From assembly GCA_937920085.1 (NCBI GenBank), contig CALETE010000001.1, positions 40,225 through 104,224 of the forward strand: a stretch of 64,000 nt of DNA, read 5' to 3'. Below the pieces are notes generated by a model. It saw nothing but the letters and a program-made list of their open reading frames with translations, was not told the DNA's origin and searched no databases. A program made the translations under genes and the position numbers. How positions within the stretch are numbered: the stretch's first letter is position 1; every line of letters begins with the position of its first letter. The DNA comes from an uncultured Alphaproteobacteria bacterium (GTDB lineage: Bacteria; Pseudomonadota; Alphaproteobacteria; Caulobacterales; Caulobacteraceae). This document shows, piece after piece, positions 36,588 to 44,826 of the stretch.

Positions 36588-37672
36588 GGGCGTGGTGCCA
36601 CCGTGGTAAAGTCGAGATCACGGGTCAGCAGAACCTGGAGGGGCGTTCCCTGGCGCACCTTGATCGTCACAGGAACATTTTGGCCTTGGGATGAGAAACG
36701 AGAGGAGACATCGGCCCCGCCAATAGAGATGGCCGTACTGGGGCCACGGGGCGTTGCCGCTGCTACCGCCGTATTCAGCACCGAGAGCAAGATGGCACCA
36801 CCAAACCTTTCGGTGAAATGGGTGTCAGTTTTACCTGTCAAGCCCCCGCGGCCGAGAGGGTCGGTGGAGGGGGAGCCGATTTCAATGGAAACACCATCCG
36901 GCGTCAGAATACGCGACCAAACAACAAAGGCCCGGGTCTGGGCATAGGTCACACCGCTGCGATACTGCCCAAACAGTTTTGAACCGCGCGGGATCAGCAC
37001 CTGGGACCCGTCAAAGCCTCGGACGTCCTGACTGACCACCGCGCGAGCCGCGCCAGGGAGGTCAGAATTAATGGCCGTTTCCAAGACCGCTGGGATCAAG
37101 GTCCCTTGGGGCGCGACCCGAGAGAGATCCCGTAGACGGGTCGCTCGGCTCGTCTCCACTGACCCTGTGCCGATCCGCGTTGCAAAGCGTTCTTCTGCAG
37201 AGGCATTCAGATCTACTACTTCTGGACCCGATTTACCTAAGGCTGCTGTCGCTGAAATGGTGGGAGGACTTTGCGTGCCTGCATCTCCTAGATCGACAAC
37301 AACTGCTGGCGCCCGAAGGCGTCGGCCAGGATCGTTTTCAGGAATGACCACTGCTGCGGGTGTGGTCGCGGCAGAGGCTGGCGCAGGGGCCGCCGGCATG
37401 ATGGTCGGCGCGACGGAGACAGGCTGCACAGGCGGGACATAGGGTTGAGCTGCGACAACAGTCTGGGCTTTGGCCTGGGCTAATTGCTCGGTCTGCGCCC
37501 TGGCCTCACGGCTGGCGCTGAGGGATGCAAACGTGACCAATCCCAATATCCCGGCACCTGCAAGCCCAAGGACCAGAGTCCAGGGTGAACTCGGCTGGGT
37601 TACTTGAGGCCCAATCTCATTGGCCCGATCAAAAACCGGACTCTCTGGCGGAAGGTTTGGTGCCGAGGTCAT
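36584..37672 (-). CDS. virB10: Type IV secretion protein VirB10 (362 aa)
   Basis: Inner-membrane protein spanning to the outer-membrane core complex. It has a short cytoplasmic N-terminus, one transmembrane helix (WTLVLGLAGAGILGLVTFASL) and a proline/alanine-rich periplasmic stretch. The C-terminal TrbI-like beta-barrel domain begins near VPQGTLIPAVLET and contains SQDVRGFDGSQVLIPRGSKL. The start at 37672 overlaps the virB9 stop by four bases; an ATG at 37684 is possible but less well coupled. Confidence 0.94.
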   Translation of the reverse strand: MTSAPNLPPESPVFDRANEIGPQVTQPSSPWTLVLGLAGAGILGLVTFASLSASREARAQTEQLAQAKAQTVVAAQPYVPPVQPVSVAPTIMPAAPAPASAATTPAAVVIPENDPGRRLRAPAVVVDLGDAGTQSPPTISATAALGKSGPEVVDLNASAEERFATRIGTGSVETSRATRLRDLSRVAPQGTLIPAVLETAINSDLPGAARAVVSQDVRGFDGSQVLIPRGSKLFGQYRSGVTYAQTRAFVVWSRILTPDGVSIEIGSPSTDPLGRGGLTGKTDTHFTERFGGAILLSVLNTAVAAATPRGPSTAISIGGADVSSRFSSQGQNVPVTIKVRQGTPLQVLLTRDLDFTTVAPRP

Positions 37673-38454
37673 TTCCGCAACCATCCAGATTTCGGTTTGG
37701 GCTGAGGGCTGAGGGGCCCTGGCTCAGTCGTTTTGAACCCGTCATTAAAGAGGCGGGTTTCCTCCGTGCCATTCCGCAAAACAAAGCCCGACGCTAAGCG
37801 ATCGACCACCGTATAGCCGTCCCGGGTATGGCTATTGACCACCGCTTCGGATTTGTCGCTCTCCAGGGCGAAGATGGCCGGAACTGCCGCGCCAGGCGCG
37901 AACTGAAAATAGGTGGCCTCGCCGTCGTCAAAGACCCTCTGAGGCAGGTTCCCTTTGGAACCCTGATAGCTGTAGGCGTGGTTCACGTCCTGCGGCGGTG
38001 GGACTGGGGCAGGGGCGCTTACCACGGGCGTTTCGGGAACCTGGTAGATAAACCTGAGACTATAGGTCACCGGTGCAGCATGACGATTTCCGGCATCTGA
38101 TCGGACGAGGAGTTCAAAGGCGTAACGGCGAAGATTGGTCACCACTTCCATATTGGTGGGTGGTGCTTTTTCCATAGGCTTAAGGAAGAGCAGATTGGCC
38201 TTGCGGCTTGGCACAACCTGCCACCCCAGGGAGTCGCCGATGGCGACATTCTCAATACGCTCGCCGGGATCAAACGCGATCGTTAGCTGATAGCCTAAGG
38301 CCGCTCGCACAGTGACCACCTGAAGCGGATCATACCACACCTCTCGCAGGCGCGGATCGCCGGGCCCAGGCGTGGGTTCTACGGCGGCAAGGGCGCTCAT
38401 CGAGGTCAGGCAGAGCGCGGCGATCATCGCCGGAAGTTGGCACCATTTGGTCAT
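37669..38454 (-). CDS. virB9: Type IV secretion protein VirB9 (261 aa)
   Basis: Periplasmic/outer-membrane core component. A signal peptide (MIAALCLTSMSALAA) is followed by the N-terminal VirB9 domain (EVWYDPLQVVTVRAALGYQLTIAF and ENVAIGDSLGWQVVPSRKANLLFLKP). The C-terminal CTD contains ATYFQFAPGAAVPAIFALE, which normally contacts VirB7. No virB7 gene is visible. Overlaps virB6 and virB10 by four bases each. Confidence 0.93.
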   Translation of the reverse strand: MTKWCQLPAMIAALCLTSMSALAAVEPTPGPGDPRLREVWYDPLQVVTVRAALGYQLTIAFDPGERIENVAIGDSLGWQVVPSRKANLLFLKPMEKAPPTNMEVVTNLRRYAFELLVRSDAGNRHAAPVTYSLRFIYQVPETPVVSAPAPVPPPQDVNHAYSYQGSKGNLPQRVFDDGEATYFQFAPGAAVPAIFALESDKSEAVVNSHTRDGYTVVDRLASGFVLRNGTEETRLFNDGFKTTEPGPLSPQPKPKSGWLRK

Positions 38455-39587
38455 CGCAAGACCTCCTGTGAGCCACGTCGCGCCCCGCCCGGCGTTGGAC
38501 GACGATATTCCGTGGCTGATCCCGAATAGGACGCAAGGGCGAAGGCACCCTGGCGGGCCGTTGGAGCAGACCCAGGTCTTACAATCGCCTCACCACGCAT
38601 TTGGTCAGCTAACAAGTTAGGACGGGTGGTAAAACTCGACTCACCCTGGATCGATACCGGGGTCGGGCTGCCAGCCGAAGCCTTTGCGCCGATCGCCACG
38701 GAGCCAAGGCTGGCTAGGATGTTCGGTGGCCTAAATGCGACAGCGATGATGACGGCTGCCAAGACGACGGCCACCTGGCCAAGGGTAAAGACAGAGACCA
38801 AGGTTGAAGCACTGATGGCGGTGTTGGCGTTGAGACTGTTGGTCTGGCTCTGTTGAACCAAGGTCGCAAGCCAGGGCGTCATTGCCGAAAATTCTAGGAA
38901 GACTAGGGTCCAGATCAAAAGGGTGGACACCGCCGTGGCGAGCAAGGCCCGGACCCAGCCAGCCGCCAGTTCCCGCGTCGAGTCAAAAAGAAAGAGCGCG
39001 ACAAAGAGGGGTCCGATTGCCGTTAAAACACCAACGAGAAGGGCGCAGGCAGCTAGCATGCCTGTGGTTACGATCAAGACGGTGTCGGCAGCAGCCGCCA
39101 AGGCCTGGGCCGCCGCAGCAAACCGCGCGGCACCTGGCAGCTTCACACCCGCGGCAAAAGCTGATGAGGCAGCTGTCAATTGATCATAGAGGACCTGTAA
39201 CTGGCCCACGGGGTCGCTCACCCCGCCTTGCCCCCCAACCGAGGGCGATGAAATCAGGGCCGCCAATTGGCTCGGTGCCCTGGCTGCGACATCAAACACA
39301 AGGGTCTGAAAGAGGTTCCAACTGGTGACCATTGCGACGATGGCACCGACCTTCAAAGCCATACGCGGACCGTCCGACAGTCTGGCACCATCAGGCGCAA
39401 GCAGGAGCCGATAGCCAACCGCCGCCACATAGATGGTCAGGGCTATGGTGAGGCCTGTCTGGAAGCTTGGTGATCCAGCGAGGGCCAAATAGCCCCGCTG
39501 GGCAAAGTCCTGAGTATTGCAATCCACCGCCCCAAGGACAGCACGGATCGAGCCCGTTTCCGGCGACATCTGGCAGGCGCTGATCAT
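38451..39587 (-). CDS. virB6: Type IV secretion protein VirB6/TrbL (378 aa)
   Basis: Polytopic inner-membrane protein with about six to seven hydrophobic segments, for example FQTGLTIALTIYVAAVGYRLL and LGQVAVVLAAVIIAVAFRPP. It matches the TrbL/VirB6 family in length and in its position after virB4. It would line the substrate channel. Both ends overlap neighbouring genes by ATGA, leaving no room for a virB8 gene between virB6 and virB9. Confidence 0.88.
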   Translation of the reverse strand: MISACQMSPETGSIRAVLGAVDCNTQDFAQRGYLALAGSPSFQTGLTIALTIYVAAVGYRLLLAPDGARLSDGPRMALKVGAIVAMVTSWNLFQTLVFDVAARAPSQLAALISSPSVGGQGGVSDPVGQLQVLYDQLTAASSAFAAGVKLPGAARFAAAAQALAAAADTVLIVTTGMLAACALLVGVLTAIGPLFVALFLFDSTRELAAGWVRALLATAVSTLLIWTLVFLEFSAMTPWLATLVQQSQTNSLNANTAISASTLVSVFTLGQVAVVLAAVIIAVAFRPPNILASLGSVAIGAKASAGSPTPVSIQGESSFTTRPNLLADQMRGEAIVRPGSAPTARQGAFALASYSGSATEYRRPTPGGARRGSQEVLR

Positions 39588-41962
39588 GCAAGGGTCCCAG
39601 ACATGAAGGGTTCAAGCCAGTCAGCTGGGTCATCCCCAAGCTTCGCCCTCAGGGCGTCTAATCGTCTGATGCTGCGCTCAGTTCCTGCAAGGATCCGCAG
39701 CTCGCCGGTCATGCCGCTAAGGTCTAGCCGCGCCACCACGCTCGTCTCCGCCTGCTTGACCAGGAAACACCTTGAGGTGTCCGGCAGGGTCTGGACCAGG
39801 GTGAGTTCATGCTCGGTCAGTCCAAAACCATCCACATAATCCAAGGCCCGGGCACGCGGATTGGGGAAGAAGATTTGCGTTGCGGATTGCTCGACAATGG
39901 CGGAGGCGATCCGGCTTTCCAGAGCATCTGACGCACTTTGCGTACAGAATCCGACAAGACCGTTGCGCTTTCGGATTGTCTTCTCCCAGTCCTTGATCCG
40001 CCGGGCGAAGACGTCATCGTCCAGCGCCTTCCACCCTTCGTCCACCAGGATCATGGCGGGGGATCCGTCCAACCTCTGCTCAACGCGGTGGAAGAGATAC
40101 ATCATGGCTGGCGTGCGGATTGTGGGGAAGTCCAGCAGCCGGGTCATGTCGAAGCCGACAATTCGCGCCTGATCATCAATAAGGTCGACGTCGTTATCGA
40201 ACAGCCAGGCATGCTCTCCGCCCTCGCACCAAGCTGCGAGGCGAGAGGCTAAGTCCCCAGCAGCTGGTCGGCGACCCCCGCGGAAGAGATCACGCAGATA
40301 CTTCAACCGCCGAAGCGCAGGCGGCTGGGCGAAACTGGCGTCTATGGCATCGGCAATAGTCTCTCGGTCCTGAGCGTCAAGCACAGCACCGTCGCCCGTA
40401 AGAAGGGTTCCTAGCCATTCGGCCAGGAAGGCGCGATTTTCCCCGGTATCGGTTAGGGCCAGAGGGTTAAACCCCGACGGCGTTCCTGGGGTTAAGACAT
40501 CATAACGCCCGCCAATCGCGCGGATGAAGGCTTCTGCACCGCGGTCTTTGTCGAAATAGGCAACGCGCGGTTTGAACCTTTGAGCTTGAGCCGTAAGGAA
40601 GGTGAGCAGGGCGGTCTTGCCCGAGCCGGAAGGTCCAATAACCGAGAAGTTCCCAAGGTCGCCGTTGTGGAAGTTAAAGGCATATGGCCCGAAGGAGGTG
40701 GTCTCCAGCATGGCAACCGGTGCCCCCCAGTGCAGAGCTTGGGTTTGTCCTTGGGGCTGATTGTGCAGGCTGGCGAGGCTGGCGAAATTGGCGACGGATA
40801 CCAGGGCGCGCCGGGCGATGAAGGCGAAATTTCCTGGGAACTGCGCCCAGAATGCTGGCTCGAGATTGACATCCTCACGCACAGAAATGGCACCGGCTTC
40901 GCCCAGGGCCGACTGAATTTCCGCAACGCCCTGGTCAAGGCCATCTAAGGTTTCCGCCTTGGCCAGTATGCTGAGATGATGCTCGCCATAGACGGTGCGC
41001 CCCGCCCCAACCTCGTCCTGAGCCGCAGCGAGTTCCGACCGGAGGCTGACGGCGTCGTCTTCCGCGGCCCGCAGACGACGCAAGGCCAGGCCCATGCGGT
41101 CCAATGAAACCTGCCGGTCTACAAAGCCAAAGCTTTCGGTGAGCACCATTTCGTGGGGCAGGCGCAGGACGCCATCCAGCATGCCGGGGCTGGACCTGGC
41201 CGGATAGTCCTTCATGGAGACCATCGCGCCAAAGCGGGTTGGCCAGGGGCCGCCAGGGCCAAACTCCATGGCGTCGAGGCCAAAGCTTAAACGGCGACCC
41301 GCCAGGGCTTGGCCAAGGTCGCCGGTGGGTGCCAGGACTCTGCTGGGCTCTCCATTCACCAGATTGGCGAGAAACTCCGCAGGCTCTGAGCAGAGGCCGC
41401 CCCGACCTTGATACACGGTCAAGGTTCGTGGGCCATAGTGGGCCAGGGCTGACTGGAAGGTCTCGCGCAGGGCGTGAAGCTGGCGAACCTGTCGTTCCTG
41501 GCTTTCGTTTCCAGCATTGCCCTTGCCGAACAGTCCGCTGAGCCATCCCGCTGTCCCCTGCAGGGGCCGACTGACCAAGGTCAGATAAATGTCGTTGACG
41601 TATAGGCGTCGCGTCGCGAGCTGTTCCTGCCAGGCGGCGTCCAAGGCCGCGCAGAAGGCCTGTTCCGGCGGGGCCTGGCGCAAGGGCTCCACCCGCCGCC
41701 GGATCACATGGTGATAAATGGCCAGACGGGAGGAGGCCGCCCCGCGCAGAAGAGTCTCCCGAACCGCCTTGCGATAGTTTAGCTCATCGTCATCGGAGGT
41801 CTCGGCTGGGAAGCCTTGCAGCTTGATGACCTGCAGCAGCAATCCGTCCCGTGTGCGCAGGGTCTGAGGGTCAAGATGCCCGGCATAGGGCAAGCGGTCC
41901 CCGACCGTCACCTCCTTGGGCGCGATGACCTTGGCCACGCGGGTGGTGAACAGCGATCCCAT
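39584..41962 (-). CDS. virB4: Type IV secretion ATPase VirB4 (792 aa)
   Basis: Large conserved ATPase of the T4SS. The N-terminal CagE/TrbE/VirB domain covers the first ~400 residues. The AAA+ domain has Walker A GPSGSGKT (443-450) and a Walker B region AMILVDEGWKAL near residue 640. The start overlaps the virB3 stop by one base (TGATG). Confidence 0.95.
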   Translation of the reverse strand: MGSLFTTRVAKVIAPKEVTVGDRLPYAGHLDPQTLRTRDGLLLQVIKLQGFPAETSDDDELNYRKAVRETLLRGAASSRLAIYHHVIRRRVEPLRQAPPEQAFCAALDAAWQEQLATRRLYVNDIYLTLVSRPLQGTAGWLSGLFGKGNAGNESQERQVRQLHALRETFQSALAHYGPRTLTVYQGRGGLCSEPAEFLANLVNGEPSRVLAPTGDLGQALAGRRLSFGLDAMEFGPGGPWPTRFGAMVSMKDYPARSSPGMLDGVLRLPHEMVLTESFGFVDRQVSLDRMGLALRRLRAAEDDAVSLRSELAAAQDEVGAGRTVYGEHHLSILAKAETLDGLDQGVAEIQSALGEAGAISVREDVNLEPAFWAQFPGNFAFIARRALVSVANFASLASLHNQPQGQTQALHWGAPVAMLETTSFGPYAFNFHNGDLGNFSVIGPSGSGKTALLTFLTAQAQRFKPRVAYFDKDRGAEAFIRAIGGRYDVLTPGTPSGFNPLALTDTGENRAFLAEWLGTLLTGDGAVLDAQDRETIADAIDASFAQPPALRRLKYLRDLFRGGRRPAAGDLASRLAAWCEGGEHAWLFDNDVDLIDDQARIVGFDMTRLLDFPTIRTPAMMYLFHRVEQRLDGSPAMILVDEGWKALDDDVFARRIKDWEKTIRKRNGLVGFCTQSASDALESRIASAIVEQSATQIFFPNPRARALDYVDGFGLTEHELTLVQTLPDTSRCFLVKQAETSVVARLDLSGMTGELRILAGTERSIRRLDALRAKLGDDPADWLEPFMSGTLA

Positions 41963-42246
41963 CAGGGTCGATACGAGTTTGCGCCCCAGAACCGATGGTT
42001 CGGGATGCGGGGGCAGCGGCTGAGTTTGGCAATCCAGAGGTCAAAGAATCTGGGCTCATTGATACATCCCACATAGCCGATGCCGTGGAGGACCAGGGCC
42101 AGAAGGAATACCCAGAATGACCGGGTGATTAGGAAGCCTTCAAGGGTGACAATCAGGTTGAAGACCGCCCAGGTATAGGTCACCCCCCAAATCATCTGGG
42201 GGCGGGTGAGGGCGCTGAAAATGGGATCGGACTTCAGGCCAGCCAT
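41962..42246 (-). CDS. virB3: Type IV secretion protein VirB3 (94 aa)
   Basis: Short inner-membrane protein with two adjacent hydrophobic segments (TYTWAVFNLIVTLEGFLITRSFWVFLLALVLHGIGYV). Size, sequence and position between virB2 and virB4 match VirB3/TrbD. Only three bases separate it from virB2. Confidence 0.9.
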   Translation of the reverse strand: MAGLKSDPIFSALTRPQMIWGVTYTWAVFNLIVTLEGFLITRSFWVFLLALVLHGIGYVGCINEPRFFDLWIAKLSRCPRIPNHRFWGANSYRP

Positions 42247-42249
42247 GAT

Positions 42250-42558
42250 CTAGTGCAATCCCCCAGCTAGGGATCTGATGCCTGCAACAATGGCTGCAGC
42301 ACCGAAGATGATAAAGCAGCCGATCACCACGGTCAGTCCCCGCCGCCACTCAATGCGGCCCGTGAGCATCATGAAGCCCACCACAGCCACGGCGATCACG
42401 GCGGCGGTGGTGGCGAGATTACCAAGCAAGGTTCCCTGTACCCAGCCAAGGGCGGCCACCAGGGGTGAGGACCCTGCCGGGTCGGTGGTGACGGTCTGAG
42501 CCGACGCTGCGGTAGCGAGGGCGGACATGGCCAATGCGAGGGAGGCTCTGCGGGTCAT
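42250..42558 (-). CDS. virB2: Type IV secretion pilin VirB2/TrbC (102 aa)
   Basis: A signal peptide (ALAMSALATAASAQ) is followed by two hydrophobic helices (LATTAAVIAVAVVGFMMLTG and GLTVVIGCFIIFGAAAIVAGI) separated by the short polar loop RIEWRR, the standard pilin layout. It ends two bases from virB1. Confidence 0.9.
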   Translation of the reverse strand: MTRRASLALAMSALATAASAQTVTTDPAGSSPLVAALGWVQGTLLGNLATTAAVIAVAVVGFMMLTGRIEWRRGLTVVIGCFIIFGAAAIVAGIRSLAGGLH

Positions 42559-42560
42559 GG

Positions 42561-43199
42561 TCAGTTCCGGGCGATGAGGGTTGAGGCCTCTGACGCCGCC
42601 AATCGCGCTAGGATGGCGGACACATAGGCTTTGGTTTCGCGGTAGGGCGGTACGCCGCCATATTTCTGAACGGCGGCGGGGCCTGCATTATAGGCCGCGA
42701 GGGTCAGCACAAGGTCATTATCAAACCGACCGAGCAGTTGTTTGAGATAGACTGCACCGCCGCGAATATTTTCCTTCAGATCGGCGGCCTGGACCCCAAG
42801 CTGGGATGCCGTGCTGGGCATGAGCTGCATGACCCCCCGCGCGCCCTTTGGCGATACGGCCCCCTGATTAAGCCGCGACTCCTGCCAAGCTACAGCCTCG
42901 ATCAATCGATCGCTGATCTGCAGGCTGTCTGAAGTTTCGCGGATGGCCTGGGCCACCTGAACTCGTTCAGGGGATCGCCCTTCTATGGGGGCTGAAACTT
43001 GTTGGTCGAGGAATATGCGCCCTGATGCTGTGGTGACCACAGGACCAGAGACCACCTCGGTCGCACCCTCTGGGTTGATGACCAGGACCTGTGCCTGCGC
43101 AAAGGACGTCATGGCAAACAAAATTCCAAAGCCCATCAATGATGGGTGAAGGCGCTTTAGCCCCTGTCTGGCTATCAATGTGTCAGCCATTCCTATCAC
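42561..43199 (-). CDS. virB1: Type IV secretion lytic transglycosylase VirB1 (212 aa)
   Basis: Signal peptide (GFGILFAMTSFAQA), then an SLT domain with catalytic Glu107 in WQESRLNQGAVSPKGARGVMQLMPSTA. It would locally open peptidoglycan for assembly of the secretion channel. It is the first gene of the operon, and the promoter should lie in 43200-43569. The start may be 43199 or the ATG at 43190. Confidence 0.92.
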   Translation of the reverse strand: MIGMADTLIARQGLKRLHPSLMGFGILFAMTSFAQAQVLVINPEGATEVVSGPVVTTASGRIFLDQQVSAPIEGRSPERVQVAQAIRETSDSLQISDRLIEAVAWQESRLNQGAVSPKGARGVMQLMPSTASQLGVQAADLKENIRGGAVYLKQLLGRFDNDLVLTLAAYNAGPAAVQKYGGVPPYRETKAYVSAILARLAASEASTLIARN

Positions 43200-43569
43200 C
43201 TAATTGGCTTACTTGCCCTTGAGCCAAAGCCATGGGCCCGATCAAGCTGATCGATCATTCAAATCATCCCGCCTGTTAAGATGCAAGCGCTTGAACTGCA
43301 GGAAATTCAAAGACGGCGAAAATTCCACAATTCATTGAAATTATTGGCCTAAATTTGCCCAATTCACGTCGAGCCCTGATCTGGAAGATGTATAGGCTGC
43401 AAAGCCATTCTCAAATCTGAAAACAATTGGTTTCGATAGCTTAGGGATATTTGCGCCCCTAACTACACGGATAGCCCAGGCCAATTCGGGCGCGGGCTGG
43501 GCATGCAGCACCCAAGTGCACTTTTATTTATAGGTTGCTTGGGGGCTTCTGAATTTTCAGATAGGGGCC
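43200..43569. other. Intergenic region upstream of virB1, no gene seen
   Basis: AT-richer spacer that should contain the virB promoter. Imperfect hairpins are present: GCCCAG (43474-43479) with CTGGGC (43497-43502), and CCCAAG (43511-43516) with CTTGGG (43538-43543). No protein-coding or tRNA gene was recognised. Confidence 0.5.
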
Positions 43570-43592
43570 TGGTGCCGGCTACAGGAATCGAA
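43570..43592 (-). repeat. tRNA 3'-end fragment, probable attachment site (attL/attR)
   Basis: Read on the minus strand, these 23 bases form the last part of a T-arm, an acceptor strand and CCA end (…CCTGTAGCCGGCACCA), as in alphaproteobacterial tRNA-Thr genes. The 5' part of a tRNA is absent: bases to the right are AT-rich and unrelated. Site-specific integration into a tRNA leaves such a fragment at one end and the intact tRNA at the other. The orientation predicts the element on the right side (above 43592). The tRNA type is from memory, not a search. Confidence 0.65.
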
Positions 43593-43883
43593 TTGTTTCG
43601 CTAATATTTTGATATTAAAATAAAAAGCTAAAGTCAAAAAACCGCGTACCCCCGAGGATACCCCCGGCATTTTTTGCTATCTCGGTTCGATTCCTTCTTT
43701 GGAATTCGATCCTTTCACAGCACCGAAGTGAGCGGGATTCGTATCTGTAGCGACCGGCTGTTTGAACCAATTTCAACGCCAAAAGTACAACGAAAAAGTC
43801 CCGAATGCGAACTGGGCTATATAGGTGATTGGGGCAGATCTTGAGTGTGGGTCTGCGCCTCATCCAAAGCTGGACACCGCTGC
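43593..43883. other. AT-rich island end with a GGGGGTA-type direct repeat, no gene seen
   Basis: This stretch next to the tRNA fragment contains the octamer TACCCCCG twice (43647-43654 and 43659-43666, 12 bases apart), i.e. CGGGGGTA on the minus strand. Short repeats of this kind commonly lie between tRNA attachment sites and tyrosine recombinase genes, where they may act as arm sites (inference from memory). No integrase is encoded here. Confidence 0.45.
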
Positions 43884-44798
43884 TTGATCAAGACCGATCA
43901 TAATCCGTCAGGCGCTGCCGACCTTGAAGCCATGGCCGCCAGGCTTGAGGCCACAGGCACCTATCGGGTCCTGCGGAAGCTCGTCCCCTTGGCAACCCGT
44001 GAACCGCCGTCGGGTATTCCCGTCCGGCAAGGCCTCTTCGTTGACTGCGAGACGACAGGTCTAGATCCTGCCCATGACGAGATCATCGAGCTCGCCATGG
44101 TCCCGTTCACATATGGCCTGGACGGTCAGGTTTACGCCGTGGGCGAGCCCTTCCAGCAGCTGCGTGAGCCTAGCAAACCCATTCCACCTGAAATCACCGC
44201 CATCACCGGAATTAATGACGCCATTGTCGCTGGCCATCGCATTGATCCTGAAGAGGTCAGCCGGTTCGCGGCGCCGGCCTCCTTGGTCGTGGCGCACAAT
44301 GCCGCCTTTGACCGCAAATTCCTCGAGCGGTTCTGCGAGAACTTCAATACCAAACCCTGGGCCTGCTCGATGAGTCAGATCGCCTGGGCGACTGAAGGCT
44401 ATGAGGGAACCAAGCTGGCCTATCTCGCCATGGGCGCGGGCTTCTTCTACGAGGGTCACCGCGCCACCAATGACTGCCTGGCGGCTATCGAGCTGCTGGC
44501 TCGCGTTCTTCCCAAGAGCGGTAGAACAGGGCTCGCCCAGCTCCTGGACCGTGCGCGTCGTCCTTCATTCCGTATCTGGGCGGAGAATTCCCCTTACGAC
44601 CTGAAGGATGTTCTCAAGGCGCGTGGTTACCGATGGAACGGGGAGGGGACCACCTCGCCGCGCGCCTGGTACATCGACGTAGACGAAGGGGACACGGACG
44701 CCGAGATCACCTTCCTCAAGACCGAGATCTATAGAGGCGAGATCGACCTTCTGATGCGCAAGATCGATGCCTATGACCGGTTTTCAGAGCGGTGCTAG
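43884..44798 (+). CDS. DnaQ-like 3'-5' exonuclease (304 aa)
   Basis: DEDDh exonuclease. The ExoI motif is FVDCETTGLD (catalytic Asp/Glu), ExoII is VAHNAAFDRKFLE, and ExoIII is HRATNDCLAAIELL with the histidine. Beyond about residue 200 lies an extra C-terminal region (RPSFRIWAENSPYDLKDVLKARGYRWNGE), as in the stand-alone exonucleases of Caulobacterales and relatives. The start is uncertain: TTG 43884 (LIKTDHNPSG) fits the usual N-terminus, with GTG 43845 and ATG 43932 as alternatives. Removes nucleotides from DNA or RNA 3' ends; its pathway is unknown. A second nuclease gene follows after 28 bases. Confidence 0.85.
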   Translation: MIKTDHNPSGAADLEAMAARLEATGTYRVLRKLVPLATREPPSGIPVRQGLFVDCETTGLDPAHDEIIELAMVPFTYGLDGQVYAVGEPFQQLREPSKPIPPEITAITGINDAIVAGHRIDPEEVSRFAAPASLVVAHNAAFDRKFLERFCENFNTKPWACSMSQIAWATEGYEGTKLAYLAMGAGFFYEGHRATNDCLAAIELLARVLPKSGRTGLAQLLDRARRPSFRIWAENSPYDLKDVLKARGYRWNGEGTTSPRAWYIDVDEGDTDAEITFLKTEIYRGEIDLLMRKIDAYDRFSERC

Positions 44799-44826
44799 GT
44801 TGGGCCAGTAACGGACCAACTGGCGC

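Noticed and set aside
43647..43666. CRISPR-like repeat
   Set aside because: Only two copies of an 8-base unit 12 bases apart, without spacers or cas genes; better explained as recombinase arm-type repeats.
43615..43863. Minus-strand frame of 82 codons next to the attachment site
   Set aside because: No similarity to an integrase or excisionase is visible, and it overlaps the exonuclease gene upstream region.
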